DNA of 64,000 bases from the NCBI GenBank assembly GCA_030685015.1, contig JAUXWS010000059.1, positions 23,052 through 87,051 on the forward strand, in the 5' to 3' direction. This stretch comes from a bacterium. Lineage in GTDB: Bacteria > CAIWAD01. The translations under genes and the position numbers were made by a program. The notes under the pieces are model-generated. The model was not told the DNA's origin, ran no database searches, and worked only from the letters and a program-made list of their open reading frames with translations. Shown piece by piece: positions 52,910 to 62,100 of this stretch; the first letter of the stretch is position 1, and each line of letters starts with the position of its first letter.

Positions 52910-55260
52910 CAGAACCTCCAGGTCAGTTCAAGGCTGGGCAGCCGGCTCACGCCTTCCAGCAGGGTCTTCTCCGGCGGACCGCCGGGGTTCTTCGTGTAGT
53001 CGAAGTCCACGCCCCATTGGTTGGGACTGTTGAAGAGGTTCATGACGCCCATGCGGCACTCGAAGCTGCGGGCAGGGCGCCGGTGGGTGAAGGTCCAGGT
53101 GAGGTCCACCCGGCTGTAGGCGTCCAGCTCCTGGGCGTTGTAGCCGCCATAGGTGTGGAGGACGCTCTCCTCCGTGTTGAGGCCGTCGTCACCCAGCCAG
53201 GTGGCGCTCAGCGGCTCCGTGTAACGCGGCCCGGAAGCCAGGCGCCAGGCCAGGCTGACGCCGCTTTCGTTGTAGCGGAAGAAGCGCAGGCCGCGGCGGA
53301 AGGGCCAGCCTTTGACCTGCTCGTGCGGGAAGGCGCGGTTGACCAGCAGGTTCAGGTTGTGCCGTTTGTCGAAGGCGGCGTAGAAGGGCTTGCCCTCGTT
53401 CAGCTCGTCCACTTGGCGCACGGCCCAGGACAGGCTGTAGCCGGCCTGGCCCGTCCACAGGCCCTCCGCGCGACGCAGGCTGAGGTCGGCGCCGAAGGCC
53501 TCGCCCCGGCCGCTGTAGAAGAGGTCCTTGTTGGTGGAAGGGTCGTCCGCCTCGTGGTCCTCCATCTCCGACTGGGCCTCGGCCACGCCCCTCAGGCGCT
53601 TGTGGTAGCCCTCCAGCTCAAGCAGCGTTCCCTGGGCCAGGTCCACCTCGACGCCGGCGGTCCAGTGCTCGGCGCGGGCGGGCCGCGAGGTGGAGTCCAT
53701 GGCCACCCAGATGAAGCTGAAGGTGCTGCCATCCCGGCGGAACTGCTGCAGGCCCTGGTTGTAGAGCCCCCACGCCGCCTTCAGCCGCACATGCTCGCTC
53801 AGGAGCGCCTTGGCCCCCAGGCGCGGCTCCAGCCGGGTGACGCGGTGCCGGTCCTCCTCGGCCAGGCGTCCATCCTGGAAGAGGGCGCCACGCAGGCCGG
53901 GCTCCACGATGAGCAGCGGATGCGGCCTCCAGCTGGCCTGCACATAGGTGGCCACTTCCGCCATGTGCTTGGATATGTCCCACTTGTGGTTGTTGAAGAC
54001 CCAGGCCTGGAACTCGGTCTCCACCGTCTTGACCACCAGGCCGGACTCCAGGGTCAGGGCGTCATTGTGATGGTACTCCAACTGCAGGCGGGTGGACCAG
54101 TCGTTGATGTGGTTGGTCTGCAGCACGGTCTCCTTGCCGCCGAAGTCCAGCTCCGTGCGGAAGCGCGAAAAGGCGACGATGGCGCGGGAGTACCACTTGT
54201 TGTTCCAGACATGCCGCCAGTTGACATTGGCGGCCCGGTTGCCGAAGACGAACTTCAGGGAGGCGGCGCTAAAGACGTCGTCGCCCCAATAACCGGTGAC
54301 CGACAGGCGGTCCCGCGGCCCCAGGTCCCAGTTGGCGCGCAGTTGCGCGTCGGTGAAGTGGTAGGGGACCTCGTCCTCGGCGAAGGCGCGGGTGGCCAGG
54401 TCCACGTAGGTGCGCCGCAGGGCCACCAGCCAGGAGGACTTGTCCAGCTGCCAGGTGGGGGCGCTCAGCTGCAGCGACGTGGCCAGCACGCCCACGCTCA
54501 CCTCGCCATCCAGCTCCTCGCGGTTGCCCTCCCGCGAGGTGACCTGCAACACCGCGCCCAGGCGCCCGCCGTACTGGGCGGGCCAGGAGCTGCGCAGCAG
54601 GTCGGTGTGCTTGATGGCGCTGGGGATGAAGGAGGAGAAGAGACCGCCCAGATGGTTGGGGTTGTAGACCTCCACGCCGTCCAGCAGGATGAGGTTCTCG
54701 TCGGCGCGGGAGCCGCGCACATTGAGGTCGCTGGAGAAATCGTTGGTGGGCAGCACGCCGGGCACGGTGAAGAGGCTGCGCAGCAGGTCGCGCTGGATGA
54801 GCACGGGGGCCAGATCCATCTGGCGGCGGTCCAGGCGGACATTGCCGGCGTAGACTTGCTCCTGCTGCAGTTCCTGTTCCGTCCGCTCCGCCGTCACCAC
54901 CACCTCGCGCAGGGCGAGGGTGGCCTGGGTCAGGCGGATCTCGCGCAGGGGGCTGGCCCCCTCCTCCACCTCGAACACGATCCGGGCTGGTTGGTAGCCC
55001 TGGTAGGAGGCCTCCACCGTCCAGGCCCCCGGCTCCAGGCCGGAGATGACGAAATAGCCGTCCAGATTGGTGGCGGCGCCGCGCAGGGGCGCCCGTCCCG
55101 GCAGGTCGGAGCGGGGCGGCACCTTGAGGTTGGCGCCGATGAGCGGCTCGCCATTGGCGGCGTCCACCACCCGCCCGTGCAGGCGGGCCGCCATCGCCGT
55201 CGAAAACAACATCAGTCCCGCCGCAAGGACACCCGGGATCCAGACACGCATCGTGAACAT
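52909..55260 (-). CDS. TonB-dependent outer-membrane receptor with carboxypeptidase-regulatory domain
   Basis: This 783-residue protein has a signal peptide and a CarboxypepD_reg-like domain (LHGRVVDAANGEPLIGANLKV; GYFVISGLEPGAWTVEASYQGY). The plug domain follows (DLNVRGSRADENLILLDGVE; NPNHLGGLFSSFIPSAI), then a 22-strand-like barrel ending in LPSLELTWRF with a C-terminal Phe. It imports a scarce nutrient with TonB energy; the ligand is unknown. The ATG at 55260 is preferred to the TTG at 55263; GAGGG lies 7 bases upstream. It is co-transcribed with the lipoprotein. Confidence 0.92.
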   Translation of the reverse strand: MFTMRVWIPGVLAAGLMLFSTAMAARLHGRVVDAANGEPLIGANLKVPPRSDLPGRAPLRGAATNLDGYFVISGLEPGAWTVEASYQGYQPARIVFEVEEGASPLREIRLTQATLALREVVVTAERTEQELQQEQVYAGNVRLDRRQMDLAPVLIQRDLLRSLFTVPGVLPTNDFSSDLNVRGSRADENLILLDGVEVYNPNHLGGLFSSFIPSAIKHTDLLRSSWPAQYGGRLGAVLQVTSREGNREELDGEVSVGVLATSLQLSAPTWQLDKSSWLVALRRTYVDLATRAFAEDEVPYHFTDAQLRANWDLGPRDRLSVTGYWGDDVFSAASLKFVFGNRAANVNWRHVWNNKWYSRAIVAFSRFRTELDFGGKETVLQTNHINDWSTRLQLEYHHNDALTLESGLVVKTVETEFQAWVFNNHKWDISKHMAEVATYVQASWRPHPLLIVEPGLRGALFQDGRLAEEDRHRVTRLEPRLGAKALLSEHVRLKAAWGLYNQGLQQFRRDGSTFSFIWVAMDSTSRPARAEHWTAGVEVDLAQGTLLELEGYHKRLRGVAEAQSEMEDHEADDPSTNKDLFYSGRGEAFGADLSLRRAEGLWTGQAGYSLSWAVRQVDELNEGKPFYAAFDKRHNLNLLVNRAFPHEQVKGWPFRRGLRFFRYNESGVSLAWRLASGPRYTEPLSATWLGDDGLNTEESVLHTYGGYNAQELDAYSRVDLTWTFTHRRPARSFECRMGVMNLFNSPNQWGVDFDYTKNPGGPPEKTLLEGVSRLPSLELTWRF

Positions 55261-55445
55261 CAACAGGCCCTCTTTCGGTCAAGGCTCAATGAAAAAGCAG
55301 GCAGCAACTTAGGGTGTCCTGTCTAATACGCAAAATGCCACCAGACAGTGTGAGGTCGGGCGGCGCGGGAAGGCGGCCGATGGCCGCGGGCCATGCTCAT
55401 GCGATGCCAACACGGAGCCGCCGCCTTCGCTGTCATGAAAGTCCG

Positions 55446-56130
55446 ATGTCCATTCTGCGCATCCTGCTGCCGCTGTTGGCACTGGCCGCCACCGTCCACG
55501 CCCAGTACGGCATCTCCTGGCCCGACGGCCGCCTGGAGGTGGAGGGACGCCTGCGCATGGGCTGGACGCACCGCGGTCTCGAACGGGAGGCGGGCCACTC
55601 CCTGGTGCCGCCGGGCGGATTCATGGTCTGGTGCGACAACCAGCCCGAGCAGGGCGCCTTCCATGCCCCCTTCGCGCTGTCGGCGGGCGGGGAGGTAGTG
55701 GGCTTGTCCGACCCCGCGGGCCGCTTTCTCGACCCGTGCACTTTCGGACCGCAGAGCCCCGATGTAAGCGAAGGGCGCAGTCCCGACGGCGGGGCCCCCT
55801 GGCGCAGCGTCGCCACCCCCACGCCGGGAGCCGCCAACCTGGAGGTTCCGCCGCCCGGCCAGACGCGGCTCCTGATCAACGAGTTCCTTGCCTCCAACGA
55901 CGCTTGCTGCAGCGACGAGCCCGGCGAGTTCGACGACTGGGTGGAGCTCCACAACACCGGCGATGCCCCCGACAGCCTCAACGGCCTCTATCTCAACGAC
56001 AGCGCTTCCGAACCGCTCAAGTGGCGGCTGAACCCGCCGGCGACAGCCTGCTGGCGCCGAGACCTGGACCTCCTTCACGACGCCCACTCCGGGCGCCCCC
56101 AACCCGGCCCAACTTTGATGGCAAGGAGCC
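55446..56130 (+). pseudogene. Degenerate lamin-tail-domain protein
   Basis: A signal peptide (SILRILLPLLALAATVHA) is followed by what looks like the second half of a lamin-tail domain (GGFMVWCDNQPEQGAFHAPF ... TPTPGAANLE). The first half of another comes next (RLLINEFLASNDACCSDEPG ... GDAPDSLNGLYLND). After KWRL the reading seems shifted; an adjacent frame reads PAGDSLLAPRPG, as expected of the family. There is no stop before the next gene's start, so the frame runs on into it. It looks like a decayed or rearranged secreted protein. Confidence 0.55.
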
Positions 56131-56132
56131 CC

Positions 56133-56942
56133 ATGACCAATGCCCGCCATGCCAAGGTTGTCGCCTGGATCCTGGCCCTGTCGGCCCTGACCTTCCTGTG
56201 CGGCTGTTACGAGCGGGGGGAGTCGCTGGCGCAGGGGGATTGGGAGTTGGTGTCGGTCCACGCGCTCGCGGTGCCGGAGCCATCCGGCTTGTGCCTGGAT
56301 CCCGACGGACGGCACCATTGGATCGTCAGCGGCGAGACGGGGCTGATCCACCGCCTGGACCTGGAGGGCCGTCTGGTGCAAAGCCTGGCCTTCGGGGGCG
56401 AGGACCTGGAGGGCATTGCCATCGATCCCGCCAGCGGGAACTTCTGGGTGGCGGAGGAGCGCCGCAACCAGGCGGTCCGGCGTGGTGCGGGAGGGCCACC
56501 AGCTCGGCTCGGCGGGGGGGACGAACTCCGCTTGCGAGGGCGCATGGTGGACGGCCAGGGGCGCGTCCTGCTTGCGATCGAGAAGAATCCAGGCCGCCTG
56601 CTCGTCCTGGACCCGGCCACCGGAAAGGTCTCGGGCGTGGACCTGGACTTTGCCCGGGACTATTCAGGGCTTTGCTGGGATGAGGGGCGGCAGGGCTTGT
56701 GGGTGCTCAGCGACGAATCCCGTGCCCTGTGTTTTCTCCGCGAAGGCGAAGGGCTGGTGGAATACAAGCTTGGCTTTGAGCGTTTGGAGGGTGTGGCCGT
56801 GGCCGGTGACTCGGCTTGGCTTGTCTCCGATGCCCTGTCCAGGCTCTATCGCATACAGCTGAATAGGGCCAACCCCGTGACATGCCACATGCCAAAGGAG
56901 AAGACATGCGCTTGGTCATGCTTGTGCTGCCACTGCTCTTGA
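56133..56942 (+). CDS. SdiA-regulated-like lipoprotein
   Basis: This 269-residue protein starts at ATG 56133 after AAGGAG. It has a lipobox (LTFLCGC) and a beta-propeller-like region of the SdiA-regulated/esterase-like type: VPEPSGLCLDPDGRHHWIVS, GEDLEGIAIDPASGNFWVAEE, and DYSGLCWDEGRQGLWVLSDE. The last residues (after YRIQLN) are probably non-conserved read-through over the next start, because the gene overlaps its downstream neighbour by 37 bases. Confidence 0.8.
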   Translation: MTNARHAKVVAWILALSALTFLCGCYERGESLAQGDWELVSVHALAVPEPSGLCLDPDGRHHWIVSGETGLIHRLDLEGRLVQSLAFGGEDLEGIAIDPASGNFWVAEERRNQAVRRGAGGPPARLGGGDELRLRGRMVDGQGRVLLAIEKNPGRLLVLDPATGKVSGVDLDFARDYSGLCWDEGRQGLWVLSDESRALCFLREGEGLVEYKLGFERLEGVAVAGDSAWLVSDALSRLYRIQLNRANPVTCHMPKEKTCAWSCLCCHCS

Positions 56943-57307
56943 CCCGGGCCTTGCTGGGTCAGACGCTGGCGATCAACGAGTTCCTCGCCTCCGGCGCGTC
57001 CAATCAGCCGACGGCGGTGGCCTTGCCGGCCCCTCGCTCGGCGGGTCTCGAACTGCTGGGCGCGCAGCCCAATCCCTTCAACCCCGCAACCACCGTGCGC
57101 TACCGGCTGGCTGCTCCGGCCGCGCCGCGCCTGCGCGTGCTTTGCCTGCTCGGGCGGGAGGTGGCCGCCGCCGACCTGGGCCGCCAGCCGGCCGGTGAAG
57201 GGTCCTGGCAATGGACTCCCGCACCCGGCCTGGCCAGTGGCAGCTACTGGTTGCAGCTCGAGGCCGGCGGGGCTGGCGACACGATCAAGTTGCTCTACAT
57301 CCGATAG
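56906..57307 (+). CDS. Short secreted protein: lamin-tail start joined to sorting domain
   Basis: The 133-residue product starts at ATG 56906 with AAGGAGAAG upstream. A signal peptide (LVMLVLPLLLTRALLGQ) is followed by only the beginning of a lamin-tail domain (LAINEFLASGASNQP) and then a complete FlgD-like sorting domain (LLGAQPNPFNPATTVRY ... ASGSYWLQLE). It looks like an internal deletion derivative of a larger lamin-tail protein, though the frame is intact. Confidence 0.72.
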   Translation: MRLVMLVLPLLLTRALLGQTLAINEFLASGASNQPTAVALPAPRSAGLELLGAQPNPFNPATTVRYRLAAPAAPRLRVLCLLGREVAAADLGRQPAGEGSWQWTPAPGLASGSYWLQLEAGGAGDTIKLLYIR

Positions 57308-57335
57308 CGACACGCAGAAATAGATGAGGACTCCC

Positions 57336-58886
57336 ATGTTGCACCGCCTCGCCCTTGCCTCCCTGTTGACCGCCCTGTCCGCCCAGGCCAGCGTTGTGAT
57401 CAACGAGATCCACTACAACCCGGCCGCCGCGCAGGGGGCGGACACCGCCTACGAGTTCATCGAGTTGTACAACACGGCTCCGGAACCGGTCGACCTGTCC
57501 GGGTGGCAGTTCACCGCGGGCATCGCCCACACCTTTGCCGCCGGCATCCAGATCCCGGCGGGAGGCTATCTGGTGGTGGGCGTCAACGCCGCCTCCCTGG
57601 AAGCCTGGTACGGGATCAGCGGCGTGGTCCAGTGGACGAGCGGCGCCCTGGACAATGGGGGCGAGACACTCCGTCTGGCGGACGCAGGTCAGAACCTGGT
57701 GGATGAGGTGCCCTACGACGACGCCGGCTGTTGGCCCACCGCCCCCGACGGGGACGGCCCCAGTCTGGAGCTGGTCCATCACGCGCTGGACAACTCGCTC
57801 TGCCAGAGCTGGGCAGCCAGCGCCGTGGCCAATGGCACGCCCGGCGCCCGGAACAGTGTTTTCGCGGCCGACACGCCGCCCCAGGTCCAGGACCTGGGCC
57901 ACTTGCCGCAATCCCCCGGGACCGCCGACCCGCTCACCGTGAGCGTGTCCATCACCGATGACGCCGGGGTTGCCACGGCCCTTCTGCGCTACACGGCGGG
58001 CGGCCCGGAGCTGACCGCCGTCCTGGCGGATCAGGGCGGTGGCCACTACAGCGTCCAGATCGGCCCCTTCGCCGAGGGCACCCTGCTGGAGGTGATCGTG
58101 GAGGCCGAAGACACGGCGGGTCAGATCACCGTCCATCCTGCGCCGTTGGGGCCGGAAGCCTACCACATCTTCATCAGCGACCACCATCCCACCGACAGCG
58201 ATATCGTCATCAACGAGATCCAGTACACGGACGCCTGTTACGGCGGGCTGGACTGGTTCGAATTGCACAACACCACTGGCACCCCCTTGGATCTCAGCTT
58301 CTGGACCGTGAAGGACGATCAGGACGATCACATCTTCACCATCCCCGGCGGGACGACGATTTCAGCCGGGGGCTACCTGGTGGTGGCCCAGGACGCGGCG
58401 CAGGTCATGTCCAACCATGGCATCGCCAATGTGGTGGGCAATGTCTCCTTCGGCCTGGGCAGCGGTGGCGACGCCGTGCGCCTCTTCGATGTGAACCTGG
58501 TCCTGGTGGATGCCGTGACTTACGGCGTGTCGGCGCCCTGGCCCGGCCCGCCCGTTGGAAGCGGCCCCTCCCTCAGCCTCATCGATCCTGCCCTGGACAA
58601 CAGTCTGGGCGAGAACTGGGCGGCTTCGGCCGAGCCCTGCGGCACGCCTGGAACGGACAACCACCCAGCGGCACTGGTGCCACCCGCTCTGTCCATCGCC
58701 TACGATGGCGGGCAGATCATCCTCACCTGGACGGTGGTCGAGGAAGCCCTGGCCTACCGCGTCGAGGCGGCTGATGTCCTGGGCGGCGCCTTCACGACCC
58801 TGGCCACCACCCCGGACACCAACCTGCAGGTGAACATCAACCCGGCCCAACCGCTGCGCCTGCTGCGGGTGATCGCACTCCGATAG
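57336..58886 (+). CDS. Secreted protein with two lamin-tail domains
   Basis: The 516-residue protein has a signal peptide (LHRLALASLLTALSAQA). The first lamin-tail domain has VVINEIHYNPAAAQGADTAY. An Ig/bacterial-type domain lies at about residues 185-280. The second lamin-tail domain has DIVINEIQYTDACYGGLDWF, and a short Fn3-like end follows. The PNPFNP sorting domain is absent. The ATG at 57336 has GAGG 7-8 bases upstream; the ATG at 57324 has no ribosome-binding site. Lamin-tail domains in secreted bacterial proteins are thought to mediate binding; the role here is unknown. Confidence 0.84.
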   Translation: MLHRLALASLLTALSAQASVVINEIHYNPAAAQGADTAYEFIELYNTAPEPVDLSGWQFTAGIAHTFAAGIQIPAGGYLVVGVNAASLEAWYGISGVVQWTSGALDNGGETLRLADAGQNLVDEVPYDDAGCWPTAPDGDGPSLELVHHALDNSLCQSWAASAVANGTPGARNSVFAADTPPQVQDLGHLPQSPGTADPLTVSVSITDDAGVATALLRYTAGGPELTAVLADQGGGHYSVQIGPFAEGTLLEVIVEAEDTAGQITVHPAPLGPEAYHIFISDHHPTDSDIVINEIQYTDACYGGLDWFELHNTTGTPLDLSFWTVKDDQDDHIFTIPGGTTISAGGYLVVAQDAAQVMSNHGIANVVGNVSFGLGSGGDAVRLFDVNLVLVDAVTYGVSAPWPGPPVGSGPSLSLIDPALDNSLGENWAASAEPCGTPGTDNHPAALVPPALSIAYDGGQIILTWTVVEEALAYRVEAADVLGGAFTTLATTPDTNLQVNINPAQPLRLLRVIALR

Positions 58887-58948
58887 CGGCAACCCGCGGC
58901 ACGATCAATCCTTGAAAGGCGGGTGGCCCCGGGCGGGTCGCCTGCCGC

Positions 58949-58968
58949 TTATCCACCAGTTATCCACG
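58949..58968 (+). promoter_or_regulatory. Two DnaA-box-like motifs
   Basis: TTATCCACC (58949-58957) and TTATCCACG (58960-58968) match the DnaA box TTATCCACA in eight of nine positions. They lie in the 279-base gap before the C25 peptidase gene. This may be a DnaA titration or control site. Confidence 0.4.
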
Positions 58969-59165
58969 AAACGCCGGCGATTTTGGCGGCCCGTCCCGGC
59001 ATCCTTTGACGGCGCCTGACACATCCACCCATCACTTTGTTAAGCGGGCATGTCAGCCGCGAACAAATGAATGATGCGAGGTCCATGCTGATCAAGCAGA
59101 GCGCCTTCCTGGGCATGGCACGAAGATTGCTGAACACCAAGGGCCAAACGACAGAAAGGCGAACC

Positions 59166-62100
59166 ATGCATCGTGCCATTGCTTTGCTGCTGTGGGTACT
59201 GCCGACCCTGGCCAGCCCCTTCCCGTCCTCCGGCCAAACCACGCCCCTGCCGGCCGACGCAGGCCTGCAACTGGTGCTGGAGTTCCCGGCGCCCGTGTTA
59301 AGCCCATCCGAGGGCGGCTTCAGCGTCCGCATGCCGGGCGAGGGACTGCTGGGCATGGCGGGTTGTCCGGACCTGCCCCTGGCCAACCGTCATGTGCGCA
59401 TTCCCGCCACCAAGAATGTGCAGCTGGAGGTGGTGGCGGCGCAGTGGAGCAGCCTGGGTTGGCATAGTGTCGCCCCTTTGCAGGAACGCCTGCACACCGA
59501 GGCGGACCTGCCCCTGCCCTGGATCCGCGACGAACAGGTCTTCCACGAGGCGCGCCTCTGGCCCCAGAGCTGGCTCAATCTCTCCGAGCCCATGCTGCTG
59601 CGGGAGACGCGGCTGGTCACGGTCTCGGTGGCGCCGGTGCGTTGGAACCCGGTGACGCGGGAGCTGCAGCACCTGGAGTCTCTCACCCTGCGCCTCACCT
59701 TCAGCGGGCAAAGCAGCGTCAATGTTCCCCTGCGGCCGACCGAGGAGGAGGGCCTGTCCGAGGACGGCGAAGGCCTGGTCTACTCCTGGCGCAAGGGTGA
59801 AGACCAGTTCCTGCGACAAATGTTGGGCGGGCGTCTGATCGATCCCTCCGTCCCGGAGTCGGGCGGCCAGGGAGCGCTGGCCGACATCTCCTGGCATGCG
59901 CCGCAACTGCCCTTGAACTACCTGGTCATCGCCAAGGCCGCCGCGCAAAGCCAGCCGCATTTCCAGAGCTGGGTGGCCTGGAAGCGCCAGAAGGGCCATC
60001 ACGTGACCATCTTGGGCGAGGCCGAGATCACCAGCTGGACGACGACAGGCATCCGCAACGCCATCATCGACCTGTACCAGAACAGCCCCACGCCGCCGCA
60101 TTACGTGGCTCTCATCGGCGACACGGGCGGCAGCTACGCCCTGCCCACCCACGGCAGCCAGTACGACCACTACTACGCCACCATCTCCGGCAACGACATC
60201 CTGGCCGATGTGGTGGTCGGGCGCGTCTCCGTGGAGAACGCCACCCAGATGGCCACTGTCTTCAACAAGATCCTGACCTATGAGCAAAGCCCCAATCTGG
60301 CCAGCACCAACTGGCTGAGGCGGGCCGGCTGGCTGACGGGCTCCGGCCATTGTGGCGAGTCCATGAGCCAGATGGCGCGGGACTTCGGCTTCCAGCTGAT
60401 GCAGGAGCGTGGCTACATGCAGGTGGACACGGCCTTCTGCGCCAACAGCCCCACCTGGGTGGCCAACTGGTTCAACCAGGGCGTCAGCCACTACACCTAC
60501 CGCGGCTGGGTGGGGATGGAGAACCTCAGCACGAACACACTCCTCAACATGACCAATTCCAACACGCCCGTGGCCAACGTCTTCACCTGCGGATCGGGGG
60601 ACTTCTCCACCGGCCTTGCCTACACGGAGGCCTTCCTGCGCGGCGGCAACGCCACGCAGCCGGGGGCCGCCGTGGCCGCCATGGGCTTCTGCACGCTGGG
60701 CACCCACACGGCCTACAACAACCTGGTCTGTGGCGGCACCTGGAGCGCCCTGCTGGACTTCGGGATTCCCCAGGTGGGAACCAACATGTTCCGGGGCAAG
60801 CTGGAGCTGGTCAACACCCTGCCGCCCGGGGACTCCAACATCAACAGCTTCTCGTACTGGGCCAACTTGATGGGCGATCCCGGGATGGAGCAATGGTGCG
60901 GCGTGCCCGCCGTGCTCTCCTTCGACCACGCCCCGACCCTGTTGGGCAGCGGGGCCCAGGCCCTGGAGCTGCGCGTGCAGGACGGGGACGGCCAACCGGT
61001 GGACGGAGCGGCGGTGTGCGCCTGGCGGAGCGTGGATGCCCGCGCCCTGGGCCTGACCGATGCCGATGGCCGGGTCGTGCTCGAACTGCCGGCCCTGGTG
61101 CCCGGCGAGCTGTCCATCACGGCCAGCAAGGCCTTCTGTGTCCCCGCCCGCGCCAGCATCGATCTGGACGACCAGGTGGCGATGCCGGTCCTGGCGCAGG
61201 CCATTGTCCAGGATGAGGATGGCGATGGCCAGTGGACGCCCGGGGAGGTGGCCACCCTGCACCTGAGCTTCCACAACCCCTCCCCCAGCCAGGATCTGCC
61301 TGGCCTCTCCCTCTCGGCGGAGCTGGCCGACGCCGGCGCGGCACAGCTGCTGGCGTCCAGTGGCGCCGTGCCCGCACTGCCCGCCCAGGGCACGGTCCAG
61401 GCCACCGGTTTGATCCAATTGCGTGCGGCCGCCAACTGGACAGAGGGATTGGCCGTGCGCTTGAACCTGCGCCTGGAGAGCGGAACAGCAAGCTATCTGG
61501 CGCGCGCCACCCTGCCCCTGAGCACGCCGGTGCCGGAGATCGCCGGCGCAAGCTTCCCTGCCGGCGGCCTGTATCCAGGCCAGACGGTCCCGCTGACCCT
61601 CCACCTTTCCAACAAGGGCAGCCGGCCCGCCGGCCAGGTAGGCTTCAACTTCTCCTTCGCGGCCGGCAGCGGTCTATCCGTGGACCCGCCCTTGGTCGAA
61701 CTGGACAGCCTGCGCGTGGATGAGCAAGTCATGCTCACCCTGGATATCACAGCTTCAGTCAGTCTCGTGCCCGGCTACTCCAGCCCGTTGATCGTGACCT
61801 GGCAGGACGAGGGAAGTGGAGCCTTGGGGGAGCTGCGCGCCCCCATCGTGCTGGGCAACCAGCAGGCGGGGGATCCCACCGGCCCCGACGGCTGGGGCTA
61901 CTACGCCTTCGAGAGCACGGACAGCCAGTGGCTGCAGGCTCCCGTCTACAACTGGATCGAGATCGCCCCCAACGGTGGAGGCACGGGCAGCGTGGTCAAT
62001 CTGCACGACTACAGCGACGAGGGCGACGACAGCCGCCGCGTGGAGCTGCCTTTCCCCTTCACCCTCTATGGCCAGAGCTATTCCAGCATGGCGGTCTGCT

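Noticed and set aside
53017..55326. Long plus-strand open frame opposite the TonB receptor gene
   Set aside because: It is an antisense shadow; the minus strand has signal peptide, plug and barrel motifs.
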